A stretch of 64,000 nt of DNA, taken from contig NZ_CP020038.1 of assembly GCF_002157225.2 (NCBI RefSeq), positions 3,936,501 through 4,000,500 of the forward strand. Reading direction: 5' to 3'. The stretch is from Agarilytica rhodophyticola (GTDB lineage Bacteria; Pseudomonadota; Gammaproteobacteria; Pseudomonadales; Cellvibrionaceae). Below are positions 8,744 to 17,546 of the stretch, piece by piece (position 1 is the stretch's first letter; each line of letters starts with the position of its first letter). Below the pieces are notes generated by a model. It saw nothing but the letters and a program-made list of their open reading frames with translations. It was not told the origin of the DNA and searched no databases. Made by a program: the position numbers and the translations under genes.

Positions 8744-9439
8744 TTAACAAGTAAATTGATCCGTATTATTTGCCGCAAATTTTATAAGTAACGCTAGGAT
8801 ATTTTCATCCAAGTAGTAAAATTGACAATCCTGTTGCGCCCATAAGTCATTATCAAAATTATTGGTAATATGACTCAATTCCTGGAGCATCACGTCATAG
8901 TCCTGTGCGGGCGTCTTGCCATAAATGGAGATGGCATCGTCAACGATATTCTTACACCTTACGGCCCCTATCTGCTTAAGTGAATCCGATAACAGATGAG
9001 CCAGATGGCCAGAGTTGTATAAGTAGCTGCTAAAGCCTCCACTATTAAGTTGATGAAGCATATCGCTAACAGTATAAAACACCTGCTCGGGTCGGCTAAA
9101 CGCTGCCGCCCCCTGTTCTGCTTGTTTTTCCATTAGCAAAGCGTATATATCTTCTTGCAGGAGGCTGTTATCGACACTATGCCGCTGAGCGATAGTTGTG
9201 AGAAAATTCCTTCTCCTTTGGCTCTGCCTGTTCGCATTTTCACTGTCTTCTTTGAGCGCAGATTTAGCAGCAGCAATACTTTGCTTAATACTTTCCATCT
9301 CTTCAACGATCTGTCGGCCAGTACGCCAGCTTTCAGGCTGGTCTTGACCTTTAAAACACGGCATGCATAAACCGCCGGTTTTTTCGATGGTTGACGGTAA
9401 AGCTTTAGCACCACAGTTTTTGCACGCAATCCGATCCAT
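8744..9439 (-). CDS. Zinc-ribbon protein with DUF4375 (DMP19-like) domain
   Basis: About 231 residues from ATG 9439, preceded by AGGA at 7 bases. The N-terminus has two CxxC knuckles (CKNC and CMPC) that should bind one zinc. A charged, probably helical linker (about 40-80) follows. The C-terminal 140 residues, with FSRPEQVFYTVSDMLHQL, NSGGFSSYLYNSG and LKQIGA, match DUF4375. This is the family of Neisseria DMP19, an acidic protein that mimics DNA and sequesters a transcription factor. Whether this one mimics DNA is unknown. The zinc ribbon fused in front is unusual to my knowledge. It forms a unit with the SUKH-like and acidic genes downstream. Confidence 0.7.
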   Translation of the reverse strand: MDRIACKNCGAKALPSTIEKTGGLCMPCFKGQDQPESWRTGRQIVEEMESIKQSIAAAKSALKEDSENANRQSQRRRNFLTTIAQRHSVDNSLLQEDIYALLMEKQAEQGAAAFSRPEQVFYTVSDMLHQLNSGGFSSYLYNSGHLAHLLSDSLKQIGAVRCKNIVDDAISIYGKTPAQDYDVMLQELSHITNNFDNDLWAQQDCQFYYLDENILALLIKFAANNTDQFTC

Positions 9440-9460
9440 AGCAAAGTCCTGCAATAATAT

Positions 9461-9742
9461 TTATTGATGCTTGCGATCAATATGACCCAATGTTTTTTCC
9501 GGCGCTATAACATCGCGTACACGCCTTTTCAATTCTGTGATTTCAGGAAAACCGCCCTCTTCCTTACGACACCAGATACGCTGCTCATTGGCATATATTT
9601 CGAAAATACCACCGCTGCCAGGTGCAAGGGATAGTTCATGCATATCCTCGGCAAAAGTATGTAATATCTCCTGAGCCATCCAAGTAGAACGCAACAGCCA
9701 ATTACATTGTACACAGTACTTTATTACCACTTTGTTATTCAT
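9461..9742 (-). CDS. SelT/SelW/SelH-family thioredoxin-like protein (cysteine form)
   Basis: 93 residues. The motif C10-V-Q-C13 at the end of the first strand is the redox CxxC of the Rdx family, where eukaryotic members have CxxU. The downstream PGSGGIFEI, FPEITELKRRVRD and LGHIDR segments are the usual family signature. The active cysteine is a normal TGC/TGT codon, so no selenocysteine is used. A redox role in the cytoplasm is inferred from the fold. A GGTGAAAAG ribosome site precedes the ATG. It lies between miaE and the zinc ribbon-DUF4375 gene on the same strand. Confidence 0.88.
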   Translation of the reverse strand: MNNKVVIKYCVQCNWLLRSTWMAQEILHTFAEDMHELSLAPGSGGIFEIYANEQRIWCRKEEGGFPEITELKRRVRDVIAPEKTLGHIDRKHQ

Positions 9743-9783
9743 CTTTTCACCAATATAAGTGCTAGGGCCTGTTCTACCAGGGC

Positions 9784-10389
9784 CTAAGCACCAGAATGAA
9801 AACGAAATTCATCATCGCTTGATTCTACTAGCTCTTTATCCCTCTGCAAAAATAAAGCGATGCGATCATCTATAGCGACATTTTCTGCAGCGCCCTTATT
9901 TGCCGCTTTCTGCGCTAGGGTCAGATAGTCTTGGTAATGGCGCGCTTCCGACTTGAGCAAAGACAGATAGAATTTCTGTAATTCTTCATCTAAGTGAGGC
10001 GCTAACTTTTCAAAACGCTCACACGAACGTGCTTCTATAATAGCGCCGACAATCATGGTATCGATAAGGCGAGCAGGTTCATGGGTGCGTACAGGTTTGC
10101 GTAACTCGGCAGCATAACGGCTGGCGGTAATTTGCTGATACTCGATGCCTCGCGCCTGCATAATTGCAATAACCTGTTCAAAATGTCTTAGCTCTTCTCT
10201 AGCAAGACGAGACATTTTATTAAGCAACTCGAAATCATCCACATAGCGATACATCAAATTCAGGGCTGTTCCCGCCGCTTTTTTCTCGCAGTTGGCATGA
10301 TCTATAAGTAAAATTTCAGGATGTTGCAAGGCTTGCTCAATCCAAACATCGGGTGTTGGACAAAGTAAAAATTCATGAATCTCTTTCAT
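9784..10389 (-). CDS. miaE: tRNA-(2-methylthio-N6-isopentenyladenosine(37)) hydroxylase
   Basis: 201 residues, the Pseudomonas-type length. MiaE hydroxylates the isopentenyl group of ms2i6A37 in tRNAs, using oxygen and a non-haem di-iron centre. The four-helix bundle ligands are visible: ExxH-type pairs in DHANCEKKAA, REELRHFEQV, EARSCERF and SEARHYQDY. The reaction needs MiaA and MiaB products, which must be encoded elsewhere. The opening KEIHEFLLCPTPD is typical for the family. It is separated by about 50 bases from the DUF1289 gene upstream and by 41 bases from the SelT/W/H-like gene downstream. Confidence 0.94.
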   Translation of the reverse strand: MKEIHEFLLCPTPDVWIEQALQHPEILLIDHANCEKKAAGTALNLMYRYVDDFELLNKMSRLAREELRHFEQVIAIMQARGIEYQQITASRYAAELRKPVRTHEPARLIDTMIVGAIIEARSCERFEKLAPHLDEELQKFYLSLLKSEARHYQDYLTLAQKAANKGAAENVAIDDRIALFLQRDKELVESSDDEFRFHSGA

Positions 10390-10439
10390 TGAAAAATCTT
10401 AATAAAAATACTGTTGCAGAAAATAAAGTAACATGTGTA

Positions 10440-10895
10440 CTACTTAAAATAGCGCTCAAAATGAGCAAGGGACAGTTCGAAAAAATCTTTATCGATGGAA
10501 TCTCGTAATTGGATCAAAGAATGCTTAGAAAACTCAGCATGCACTTCACAGCCGTAATCTTTCAAATCCACAATTTGTGAGGCCCCCGCCTTTAGCAAAT
10601 CAAATACCCAGCAATATATATTGGCAGTTTCATCAAAACGAATATGTTGCTGTTGTATTTGCATCTTTAATTGTTTTTCGTCTAGTACGCGCACATGGGA
10701 TTTCACAACCTGTGCAAGCAAACTATCGAGACGATTGACAATAGCTTGCTTTTCATCGTCACGATACGCATTCCAACGGATAATTTCATGCATGAAACGT
10801 TTGCAGCCGCGACACACGCTGTCCCCAATGCCCGTGGAACACACCCCAATGCAGGGAGATTTCACCCTTTTTTTCGTTTTCAAATGATCACTCAC
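10440..10895 (-). CDS. DUF1289 cysteine-rich domain protein
   Basis: 151 residues. The N-terminal SPCIGVCSTGIGDSVCRGC (about 13-31) followed by RFMHEIIRWNAYRDDEK is the DUF1289 signature, with four cysteines that could bind zinc or an iron-sulfur cluster. Most DUF1289 proteins are 55-80 residues; here about 80 further residues follow with no family I recognise, ending in an aromatic-rich tail. The start is GTG with a weak ribosome site. Function unknown; its position upstream of miaE on the same strand suggests one transcript. Confidence 0.8.
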   Translation of the reverse strand: MSDHLKTKKRVKSPCIGVCSTGIGDSVCRGCKRFMHEIIRWNAYRDDEKQAIVNRLDSLLAQVVKSHVRVLDEKQLKMQIQQQHIRFDETANIYCWVFDLLKAGASQIVDLKDYGCEVHAEFSKHSLIQLRDSIDKDFFELSLAHFERYFK

Positions 10896-11387
10896 ATTAA
10901 TTTATTATCCACCTAGAAACACTTATGGTGTGCGTATTCCAGATGTTGCAGATATAAAGCGCAATTTTATTTGTTCACAAAACCAACACACAAGACAGCC
11001 AGTTATGGATACCATATCCCGGCGCTCCCCCCGTGCTAATAGGCAAACAAAGCAATAAAACTACAAAAAATAAACAACAAAACGGATTAGTATATCATTT
11101 CACAAACTAAAACTCCGTTAGATTCGTATTTATAGTGATTATAAATCTGGCGAACTTAACAGTTATATAGCAATCATGTAGAATCGTGCCGCTTAATTTT
11201 AGACGATATGTGTCAAATATTTAATTGCATGCTGACAAATGACTCTCATTCTCATTGGCAAAAGTATCATCGACTCTTGGTCTATACTTTTGCATAACCT
11301 CGGCATGCCCCCGACATGAGTTTTTCTTAATTTTTTAAGGATTTTGCTCCGTCAGTATCTGTTCATCACACTTTAGAGGAAATTACT
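10896..11387. promoter_or_regulatory. Divergent upstream region of acnB
   Basis: 492 bases between divergent genes, with no coding frame. A TATACT box at 11283-11288 could be an acnB -10. The candidate Fur site at 11238-11256 lies just upstream of it. The acnB leader ends with AGAGGA 7 bases before the GTG start. Confidence 0.5.
11238..11256 (+). promoter_or_regulatory. Candidate Fur box upstream of acnB
   Basis: The 19-mer AATGACTCTCATTCTCATT agrees at 15 of 19 positions with the extended Fur palindrome AATGATAATCATTATCATT. It lies about 27 bases upstream of a TATACT box and 131 bases before the start codon. Iron control of an abundant 4Fe-4S enzyme is biologically reasonable, but this is inference from one site. 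Confidence 0.4.
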
Positions 11388-14012
11388 GTGCTTGAAGCTT
11401 ATCGAGAACATGTAGCACAACGCGAAGCCCTGGGAATACCTCCCAAACCCCTTAATGCTGACCAAGTTGCAGCTCTGATCGAGTTATTGAAAAACCCACC
11501 CGCTGACGAAGCAGATACATTGCTAGATCTGATGGCTAATCGTGTTCCGCCCGGTGTTGATGAAGCTGCTTATGTCAAAGCCGGCTTTTTGGCCGCCGTT
11601 GCCAAAGGCGAGACACCCTGCTCGCTCATAACAAAAGAAGAAGCAGTTAAGTTATTGGGCAATATGCACGGTGGCTACAATATAGAAACTCTGGTGGCGC
11701 TATTGGACGATAGTGAACTGGCTGCCCTTGCCGGTGAAGAGCTCAAACATACACTGCTAATGTTCGATGCCTTCCACGACGTGGATGAAAAAGCTAAGGC
11801 GGGTAATGAAGTGGCAAAAGCCGTCATCCAATCGTGGGCTGATGCGGAATGGTTTACCAAACGAGATGAGGTGGCAGAATCGATCAAAGTCGCTGTTTTC
11901 AAGGTAACAGGGGAAACCAATACTGATGATCTTTCGCCAGCACAAGATGCCTGGTCTCGTCCCGACATCCCCCTACATGCCCTGGCTATGTACAAAATGA
12001 CTCGCGACGGTCTTGAACCTTCAGAGCATGGCGTGACCGGACCATTGGCACAAATTAAAGCGGCACAAGATAAAGGCTACCAAGTAGCATTAGTAGGTGA
12101 TGTTGTTGGTACAGGTTCTTCACGTAAATCTGCGACTAACTCAGTACTTTGGTATTTTGGTGAAGATATTTCTGGCGTCCCCAATAAACGCGGTGGCGGT
12201 ATCTGCATTGGTGGCAAGGTTGCACCTATTTTCTATAACACTATGGAAGATGCTGGCGCCTTAGTATTTGAAGCCCCTGTAGATAAATTAGGCATGGGTG
12301 ATGTGATCGAAGTCCGCCCTTACGACGGTAAGATTCTAAGTGAATCAGGTGAAGTTTTATCAGAGTTTGAACTGAAGTCCGACGTGTTACTTGACGAAGT
12401 TCGTGCTGGTGGACGTATCAATCTTATTATTGGTCGCGGCTTAACCGCAAGTGCCAGAGAGTCTCTAGGCCTTGCCGCTTCCGACCTATTCCGCCAGCCA
12501 CAATCCCCTAGCGATTCAGGTAAAGGCTATACCTTAGCGCAGAAAATGGTTGGCCGAGCATGTGGTTTAGCCGAAGGACAAGGTGTTCGTCCTGGCACAT
12601 ACTGCGAACCTAGAATGACCACAGTGGGATCGCAAGATACCACCGGCCCAATGACACGAGATGAACTAAAAGACCTGGCTTGCCTGGGCTTTTCTGCTGA
12701 CCTAGTTATGCAATCATTTTGTCACACCGCTGCCTATCCTAAGCCTGTTGATATTGATACTCAGCATACCCTACCTGATTTTATTATGAACCGTGGCGGC
12801 GTATCTTTGCGTCCGGGCGACGGCATTATCCATTCTTGGCTAAACCGTATGCTATTGCCCGACACTGTCGGTACTGGCGGTGACTCTCATACGCGCTTCC
12901 CAATGGGCATTTCTTTCCCAGCGGGCTCGGGCTTAGTCGCCTTCGCGGCAGCTACAGGTGTTATGCCACTGGATATGCCAGAATCCGTGCTCGTTCGCTT
13001 CAAAGGTGAAATGCAGCCAGGCATCACTCTGCGTGATTTAGTCCATGCGATTCCATATTACGGTATCAAACAAGGACTACTTACTGTTGAGAAGAAAGGC
13101 AAGAAAAATTTCTTCTCAGGGCGAATTCTTGAAATTGAAGGCCTCGATAGTCTTACGGTTGAGCAAGCGTTTGAATTGTCCGATGCTTCCGCTGAGCGTT
13201 CAGCGGCAGGTTGTACTATTCAGCTTCCCGAAGAGAAAATTGCTGAGTATCTAAAATCCAACATCACCTTGTTACGCTGGATGATCAGCGAAGGTTACGG
13301 TGATGCCAGAACACTTGAACGTCGCGCAAGTAAAATGGAAGCTTGGTTAGCTGAGCCTTCTCTGCTAAAAGCCGATGCCGATGCCGAATATGCAGCCATC
13401 ATTGAAATCGATCTTGCTGAAGTGAAAGAGCCTATTGTCTGTGCACCCAATGACCCAGATGATGCCCGCCTTCTTTCTGAAGTGGCAGGCGATAATGTTG
13501 ATGAAGTGTTTATCGGCTCATGTATGACTAATATTGGTCACTTCCGTGCGGCAGGTAAATTATTTGAAGCTGTTCCCGGCGCCCTTAAGACACGCTTTTG
13601 GATGTCACCTCCCACAAAAATGGATGCTCATACGTTAATGGAAGAAGGCTACTACAATATTTATGGTGCCAAGGGTGCGCGCATGGAGATGCCCGGCTGC
13701 TCCCTATGTATGGGAAATCAGGCGCGAGTTGCGGATGGTGCTACAGTCTTGTCCACCTCCACAAGAAACTTCCCTAATCGCCTCGGAGCCGGTGCGAATG
13801 TTTATCTGACCTCTGCCGAATTAGCAGCTGTGGGGGGTATTTTAGGTAAGCTTCCCTCTCCTGAAGAATATCAACAATATGCCTCCAAAATTGACTCAAT
13901 GTCGGATGAGATCTTCCGCTATATGAGCTTTGACCAAATCGAATCCTTCCAGCAAGGTGCCGAAGAAGGTCAACGCATCGCGGCGGTTGAAATAGAAGAG
14001 GTTAAAGTGTAA
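11388..14012 (+). CDS. acnB: Aconitate hydratase B (2-methylisocitrate dehydratase)
   Basis: 874 residues against 865 in E. coli AcnB, with high resemblance throughout. It interconverts citrate and isocitrate through cis-aconitate in the TCA cycle and can also act on 2-methylisocitrate. The AcnB-specific order is present: N-terminal HEAT-like domain (about 1-160), swivel domain (about 165-380) with [13 protein letters not shown], then the catalytic domains. The 4Fe-4S ligands are C712 (GSCMTNIGH), C771 and C774 (PGCSLCMGN). The start is GTG with AGAGGA 7 bases upstream, giving MLEAYREHV as in E. coli. It is monocistronic, followed by several stem-loops. A possible Fur site lies upstream. Confidence 0.98.
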   Translation: MLEAYREHVAQREALGIPPKPLNADQVAALIELLKNPPADEADTLLDLMANRVPPGVDEAAYVKAGFLAAVAKGETPCSLITKEEAVKLLGNMHGGYNIETLVALLDDSELAALAGEELKHTLLMFDAFHDVDEKAKAGNEVAKAVIQSWADAEWFTKRDEVAESIKVAVFKVTGETNTDDLSPAQDAWSRPDIPLHALAMYKMTRDGLEPSEHGVTGPLAQIKAAQDKGYQVALVGDVVGTGSSRKSATNSVLWYFGEDISGVPNKRGGGICIGGKVAPIFYNTMEDAGALVFEAPVDKLGMGDVIEVRPYDGKILSESGEVLSEFELKSDVLLDEVRAGGRINLIIGRGLTASARESLGLAASDLFRQPQSPSDSGKGYTLAQKMVGRACGLAEGQGVRPGTYCEPRMTTVGSQDTTGPMTRDELKDLACLGFSADLVMQSFCHTAAYPKPVDIDTQHTLPDFIMNRGGVSLRPGDGIIHSWLNRMLLPDTVGTGGDSHTRFPMGISFPAGSGLVAFAAATGVMPLDMPESVLVRFKGEMQPGITLRDLVHAIPYYGIKQGLLTVEKKGKKNFFSGRILEIEGLDSLTVEQAFELSDASAERSAAGCTIQLPEEKIAEYLKSNITLLRWMISEGYGDARTLERRASKMEAWLAEPSLLKADADAEYAAIIEIDLAEVKEPIVCAPNDPDDARLLSEVAGDNVDEVFIGSCMTNIGHFRAAGKLFEAVPGALKTRFWMSPPTKMDAHTLMEEGYYNIYGAKGARMEMPGCSLCMGNQARVADGATVLSTSTRNFPNRLGAGANVYLTSAELAAVGGILGKLPSPEEYQQYASKIDSMSDEIFRYMSFDQIESFQQGAEEGQRIAAVEIEEVKV

Positions 14013-14021
14013 GACATTTGC

Positions 14022-14048
14022 TAGAGCCTTTTTTATTCCGAGGCTCTA
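14022..14048 (+). terminator. Stem-loop after acnB
   Basis: TAGAGCC (14022-14028) pairs with GGCTCTA (14042-14048), with a T-rich 13-base loop, 9 bases after the acnB stop. No U-run follows, so termination strength is doubtful. Confidence 0.45.
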
Positions 14049-14055
14049 CGTGATA

Positions 14056-14126
14056 AGGGATCTCAGTACTAGGTGCTTATCTACTAGATCCCTGCCTACT
14101 AAATTCCTACCTGCTAGGCCCCTAAA
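14056..14126. repeat. Degenerate 15-bp tandem repeat with inverted repeat, acnB 3' region
   Basis: Four adjacent 15-base units start at 14067, 14082, 14097 and 14112. They share a T(A/G)CTA(G/A) head and a C-rich tail (units such as TACTAGATCCCTGCC and TACTAAATTCCTACC). Overlapping this, AGGGATCT (14056-14063) and AGATCCCT (14086-14093) are exact inverted copies with an inner AGTA/TACT pair. Confidence 0.55.
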
Positions 14127-14224
14127 TACAAAATGTTAAACACTAAATAAAAGAAACGATATTTTTTGTCGCTTATTATCGCCAATAGTCTGAATATAGT
14201 ATAAAGTTAAAGAAGAGATGACAC

Positions 14225-14255
14225 ACAAAAGCCCTATAAAAATAGGGCCTTTTAT
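14225..14255. terminator. Bidirectional intrinsic terminator
   Basis: GCCCTAT (14231-14237), loop AAAA, ATAGGGC (14242-14248), flanked by A-rich sequence on the left and TTTT on the right. It can end transcripts from acnB (plus) and, less well, from the minus direction. Confidence 0.65.
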
Positions 14256-14346
14256 ATCCAGAGCCACTCACTGCAAAAACGTAACTCTGGGAATAAACTA
14301 CCTGACTTTCTGAGGCTTTCAGAACAGCGATAACTGAACAAATTAT

Positions 14347-14556
14347 ATGCCAGTCAAAAAATATCAGTGCCAGCAATGTGGCTATAAGGGCTCACAACTA
14401 TTACAGGGAAAGTGTCCTGCTTGCGGTGATGCGAATATTGAAAATGTTTTAAAAAACCCTCCTGCCGAAAAAGAAGCTTGCCCGATCCGAATGCTTCTAC
14501 TGATTACACTCTGGTGTATTCTATTGTACAAAGGCTATACTATTCTTATCGCCTAA
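14347..14556 (+). CDS. Small zinc-ribbon membrane protein
   Basis: 69 residues. Two CxxC knuckles (CQQC at about 8-11 and CPAC at about 23-26) form a rubredoxin-like zinc ribbon at the N-terminus. A single membrane helix (about 49-67) follows. The ordered layout of ribbon, linker and helix makes a real gene likely, although the ribosome site is weak. Function unknown. It stands alone between the acnB terminator and the end of the convergent kinase operon. Confidence 0.6.
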   Translation: MPVKKYQCQQCGYKGSQLLQGKCPACGDANIENVLKNPPAEKEACPIRMLLLITLWCILLYKGYTILIA

Positions 14557-14607
14557 TTAGATTTTTTAATCGACAGCTCTTATCGACCGATGAAATAGAA
14601 ACTCTTG

Positions 14608-15879
14608 TTAACGATCAACCTCAAGCGGCAAACTAAAAGTAAAACAACTACCAACACCCAGTTGGCTTGAAATAGACACTTTGCCACTGTGCATGTCAAT
14701 AATTTTACTGACAATTGATAGCCCAAGGCCTATACCTTCATAAGAAGTAGAGCGTGTACTCTCAGCTTGAGTAAACATTTCAAATATACTGTCTATATCC
14801 TTATCAGCAATACCACAACCGGTGTCCTCTACTGATATACAAATGTAATCGTTTTTAACCGCCCCCGAAAGAACGATACTCCCCGCCTTAGTAAACTTAA
14901 GTGCATTGCTAACAAGATTAACGATGACTTGCTGGATACGCTCTTTATCAGCGTAAATACGCGGTAAATCATCATCTAATCGATTATAAATTTTTACATT
15001 ACCAGTACGGCCAAGGTATTTACTTTGGGCTTCGATACCAGGCATAACTTGAGCTACTAGCTGCGAGATAGAAGTATAAGAAAAATTCATACGAAGATCA
15101 TTACGCCGAATCATCGCACTATCCATGAGATCATTAATCAATAACTTCATCCGTTGAATCCCCCCCTCCATCAACACTAATTTATCAATATTGTAAGGAT
15201 CTATATGGGGCATACCCTTTAAGTCTTCTAAAATAACGCTAGCTAGACCCTCAACAGCACTTAAAGGATTTCTCAGCTCATGGGAAACCATAGATAACAA
15301 GTTATCTTTAATAATATCATGCTGTAAGAGTTCATTATTTTTATCGCGAATTTTATTGTTGGCAATTTTTAATTCGTCATTCTGATGGCTAATGGTCATT
15401 AAGTTATCGTAGGCACGCAGATAAGAGATCATCCTATGCTTCAAGCGTAAACTTGTAAGTTCCGTCTTGGCTAAATAATCATTAATCTCATACTTTAACA
15501 ACACCTCATGCTCCGGCGCGATACTTTGCTGACCGGTTCTTAGCACCAGTTGTATATTGGTATTTTTCATCTCAGATCGAACGAACTGCACAAAATCCAA
15601 GCCTGCCGTATCCTTTTCCATAGTACAGTCAATAAGCGCTACTGCCGCTTCGGAGAAACGCATATAAAGTTTTTTAGCAGCCGCTAAAGAAGTGGCACAT
15701 TTTATATTGAGCGTTTTATTCCTAAAACGAAAACGCTTCAATACGTTGCAGGTGACGTCTAGAACCGATTGATCATCATCTATTACTAAGATTACCCATT
15801 CCGATTCACGATCAATACTGTCTCGTTGAGTGATACTAGAGCCTTGTGTAATCGTCACTGTTCTATTCGCATTTTGCAT
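14608..15879 (-). CDS. Response regulator fused to histidine kinase (PhcR-like)
   Basis: 423 residues, no membrane helix. The N-terminal receiver (about 28-145) has the acidic cluster IDDDQ (33-37), the phospho-acceptor D84 in LIDCT and the switch Lys138 in LAKTELT. The RTGQ...INDYLAKTELT segment resembles receivers that carry a DUF3369-like extension. A helical linker leads to a HisKA domain with H200 in VSHELRNPL and a HATPase domain (N, G1 and G2 boxes: NLVSNALKFT, DTGCGIAD, GLGLS). A receiver followed by a kinase with no output domain is the make-up of Ralstonia PhcR. It starts one base after the stop of the kinase gene, so translation is coupled. Confidence 0.85.
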   Translation of the reverse strand: MQNANRTVTITQGSSITQRDSIDRESEWVILVIDDDQSVLDVTCNVLKRFRFRNKTLNIKCATSLAAAKKLYMRFSEAAVALIDCTMEKDTAGLDFVQFVRSEMKNTNIQLVLRTGQQSIAPEHEVLLKYEINDYLAKTELTSLRLKHRMISYLRAYDNLMTISHQNDELKIANNKIRDKNNELLQHDIIKDNLLSMVSHELRNPLSAVEGLASVILEDLKGMPHIDPYNIDKLVLMEGGIQRMKLLINDLMDSAMIRRNDLRMNFSYTSISQLVAQVMPGIEAQSKYLGRTGNVKIYNRLDDDLPRIYADKERIQQVIVNLVSNALKFTKAGSIVLSGAVKNDYICISVEDTGCGIADKDIDSIFEMFTQAESTRSTSYEGIGLGLSIVSKIIDMHSGKVSISSQLGVGSCFTFSLPLEVDR

Positions 15880-15880
15880 C

Positions 15881-17320
15881 TTAATCTACCACTTCATTTT
15901 TATTGCTAGTAGGGATATCAATAACAAATAGTGTTCCCATATCGGGTTGACTACGTACATCTATTTTACCGTGCAACTTCTTAGTAACAATATTATATAC
16001 AATGCTCATTCCTAAGCCTGAACCTCGATGACCACGTCCTTCGCTACACGAAGTAGTACCACGTGTTGTAAAAAAGGGATCAAAGATTTTGGTCACAACA
16101 TCACTTGTCATGCCTTTACCATCATCAGAATAATAAATCGTCACCAAATCATCTGCTTGAATAAGTTTAATGGTGATAACACCTTGCTTGTCACTAAGCT
16201 TATGGCCACTGTAGCCATGCAAAATTGAATTCATGATAAGGTTAGTGAAAACTTGTGAAAATTCGCCAGGGTAGCTGTCTAGAGCAATATTCTTTTCGCC
16301 TGTAATAGCAATGGAAATATTGGATTGCTTTAGAATTGGGCGAAGACCAACATGAACAATATTTTCTTCCAGGTATTGCCTTAAATTAAAGTATCGCCGC
16401 TCATAAGATGATTGATCTACCGCGGTCTCTTGCAAACGCTCAACTAAGTCAGCGGTTCGACGTAATTCGTTTAACACAGAATTGATACTAGAGATGCCAT
16501 CCCTACTAGGCTCAGTGATTTGATCAATGGATATTTCACCAACATTAACGGCATCAATAATATTATTAAACTCCTCTTTGGCATGAGAAGCCGCAGTAAT
16601 CGCAGTACCTACAGGTGTGTTAATTTCGTGAGCAACACTTGCCACAACCATATTCAAAGAAGCCATCTTTTTAGCGTTTAACAACTTATCATGGGTTTTT
16701 CTCAAGGTAATATTTTTTTCTGCAAGTTGATAGGCATTCCAATAACCATATGCAGAAATAATGCCTGTGAATACCAAACAGGTCATAAAGTAATACAGGC
16801 CTGTAATCAGGTCTGCCGATACCACATTATGGGGAAACAGAGAAAAACGAACAAAAGCGACTAAAATAACCACAAGTCCGGGTAGCACTGTGTGCCAAAA
16901 TCGCCATAACATAATCACCGATGCTCCCCAGAAGATCGTCGAGAATCCTATGAGATACTTCACAAACGAATCGGTCCACAAAACCATCAAACCAATATCG
17001 AGAATTAATAGTAGATAGTGAACTATCGCCCATTGTCTGTGTTTGTCGCGGAAAAACTGACGGTGAAAGTTAGCGGCACATAAAAGGGTTAAAGGCGTGT
17101 AGATCGCCCGCAGTGTCAGAAAAACCCATAGGTTCTTAAAATCAATAAAAACATCAAAGACGCCCCATACAGCAACTAGAATAGCCGTTGTATACATATA
17201 AATTCGTGTCCGCTTCCATGTTTGCTCATCAAATTCTTCGACAACATCTGGATCTTCACGAAAAAAAAGTATTGACCACAAAATACCGCTCTTTTTTTGT
17301 GCGCCATCTTGATAATTCAT
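15881..17320 (-). CDS. Membrane sensor histidine kinase (PhcS-like)
   Basis: 479 residues. About six membrane helices fill residues 40-200 with almost no periplasmic loops, which suits sensing of a lipid-like signal in the membrane. The dimerisation and phospho-acceptor helix has H231 in VASVAHEINTPVG. The ATPase domain carries NLIMNSILHG (N box), SDDGKGM (G1) and GLGMSIV (G2). This matches the layout of the quorum-sensing kinases PhcS, LqsS and CqsS. The gene order after a methyltransferase and before a receiver-kinase points to PhcS. A GAGACTG ribosome site precedes the ATG. The gap to the methyltransferase is 226 bases, so it may have an extra promoter. Confidence 0.88.
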   Translation of the reverse strand: MNYQDGAQKKSGILWSILFFREDPDVVEEFDEQTWKRTRIYMYTTAILVAVWGVFDVFIDFKNLWVFLTLRAIYTPLTLLCAANFHRQFFRDKHRQWAIVHYLLLILDIGLMVLWTDSFVKYLIGFSTIFWGASVIMLWRFWHTVLPGLVVILVAFVRFSLFPHNVVSADLITGLYYFMTCLVFTGIISAYGYWNAYQLAEKNITLRKTHDKLLNAKKMASLNMVVASVAHEINTPVGTAITAASHAKEEFNNIIDAVNVGEISIDQITEPSRDGISSINSVLNELRRTADLVERLQETAVDQSSYERRYFNLRQYLEENIVHVGLRPILKQSNISIAITGEKNIALDSYPGEFSQVFTNLIMNSILHGYSGHKLSDKQGVITIKLIQADDLVTIYYSDDGKGMTSDVVTKIFDPFFTTRGTTSCSEGRGHRGSGLGMSIVYNIVTKKLHGKIDVRSQPDMGTLFVIDIPTSNKNEVVD

Positions 17321-17546
17321 GCGACAGTCTCAATATACTCTTATTAGGATCTGCTAAATAATAACTTAACAGACTCCAACAAAACGGCCAAACCTATACG
17401 ACAATTGACATTGTACTGCCACAGTCTCCTTACCTACTTCATCATTGCCTATAAGCTCGGCCAACAAGCCATTAGCTTGCTTTTTAGTTCAGCCAATACT
17501 GCCTCTAGGTGGCAAGCATATGCAATACTTTGCTGTCTTAATCAGC

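Noticed and set aside
9461-9742. Possible selenoprotein (SelW family)
   Set aside because: Both CxxC residues are ordinary cysteine codons and no TGA occurs in the motif.
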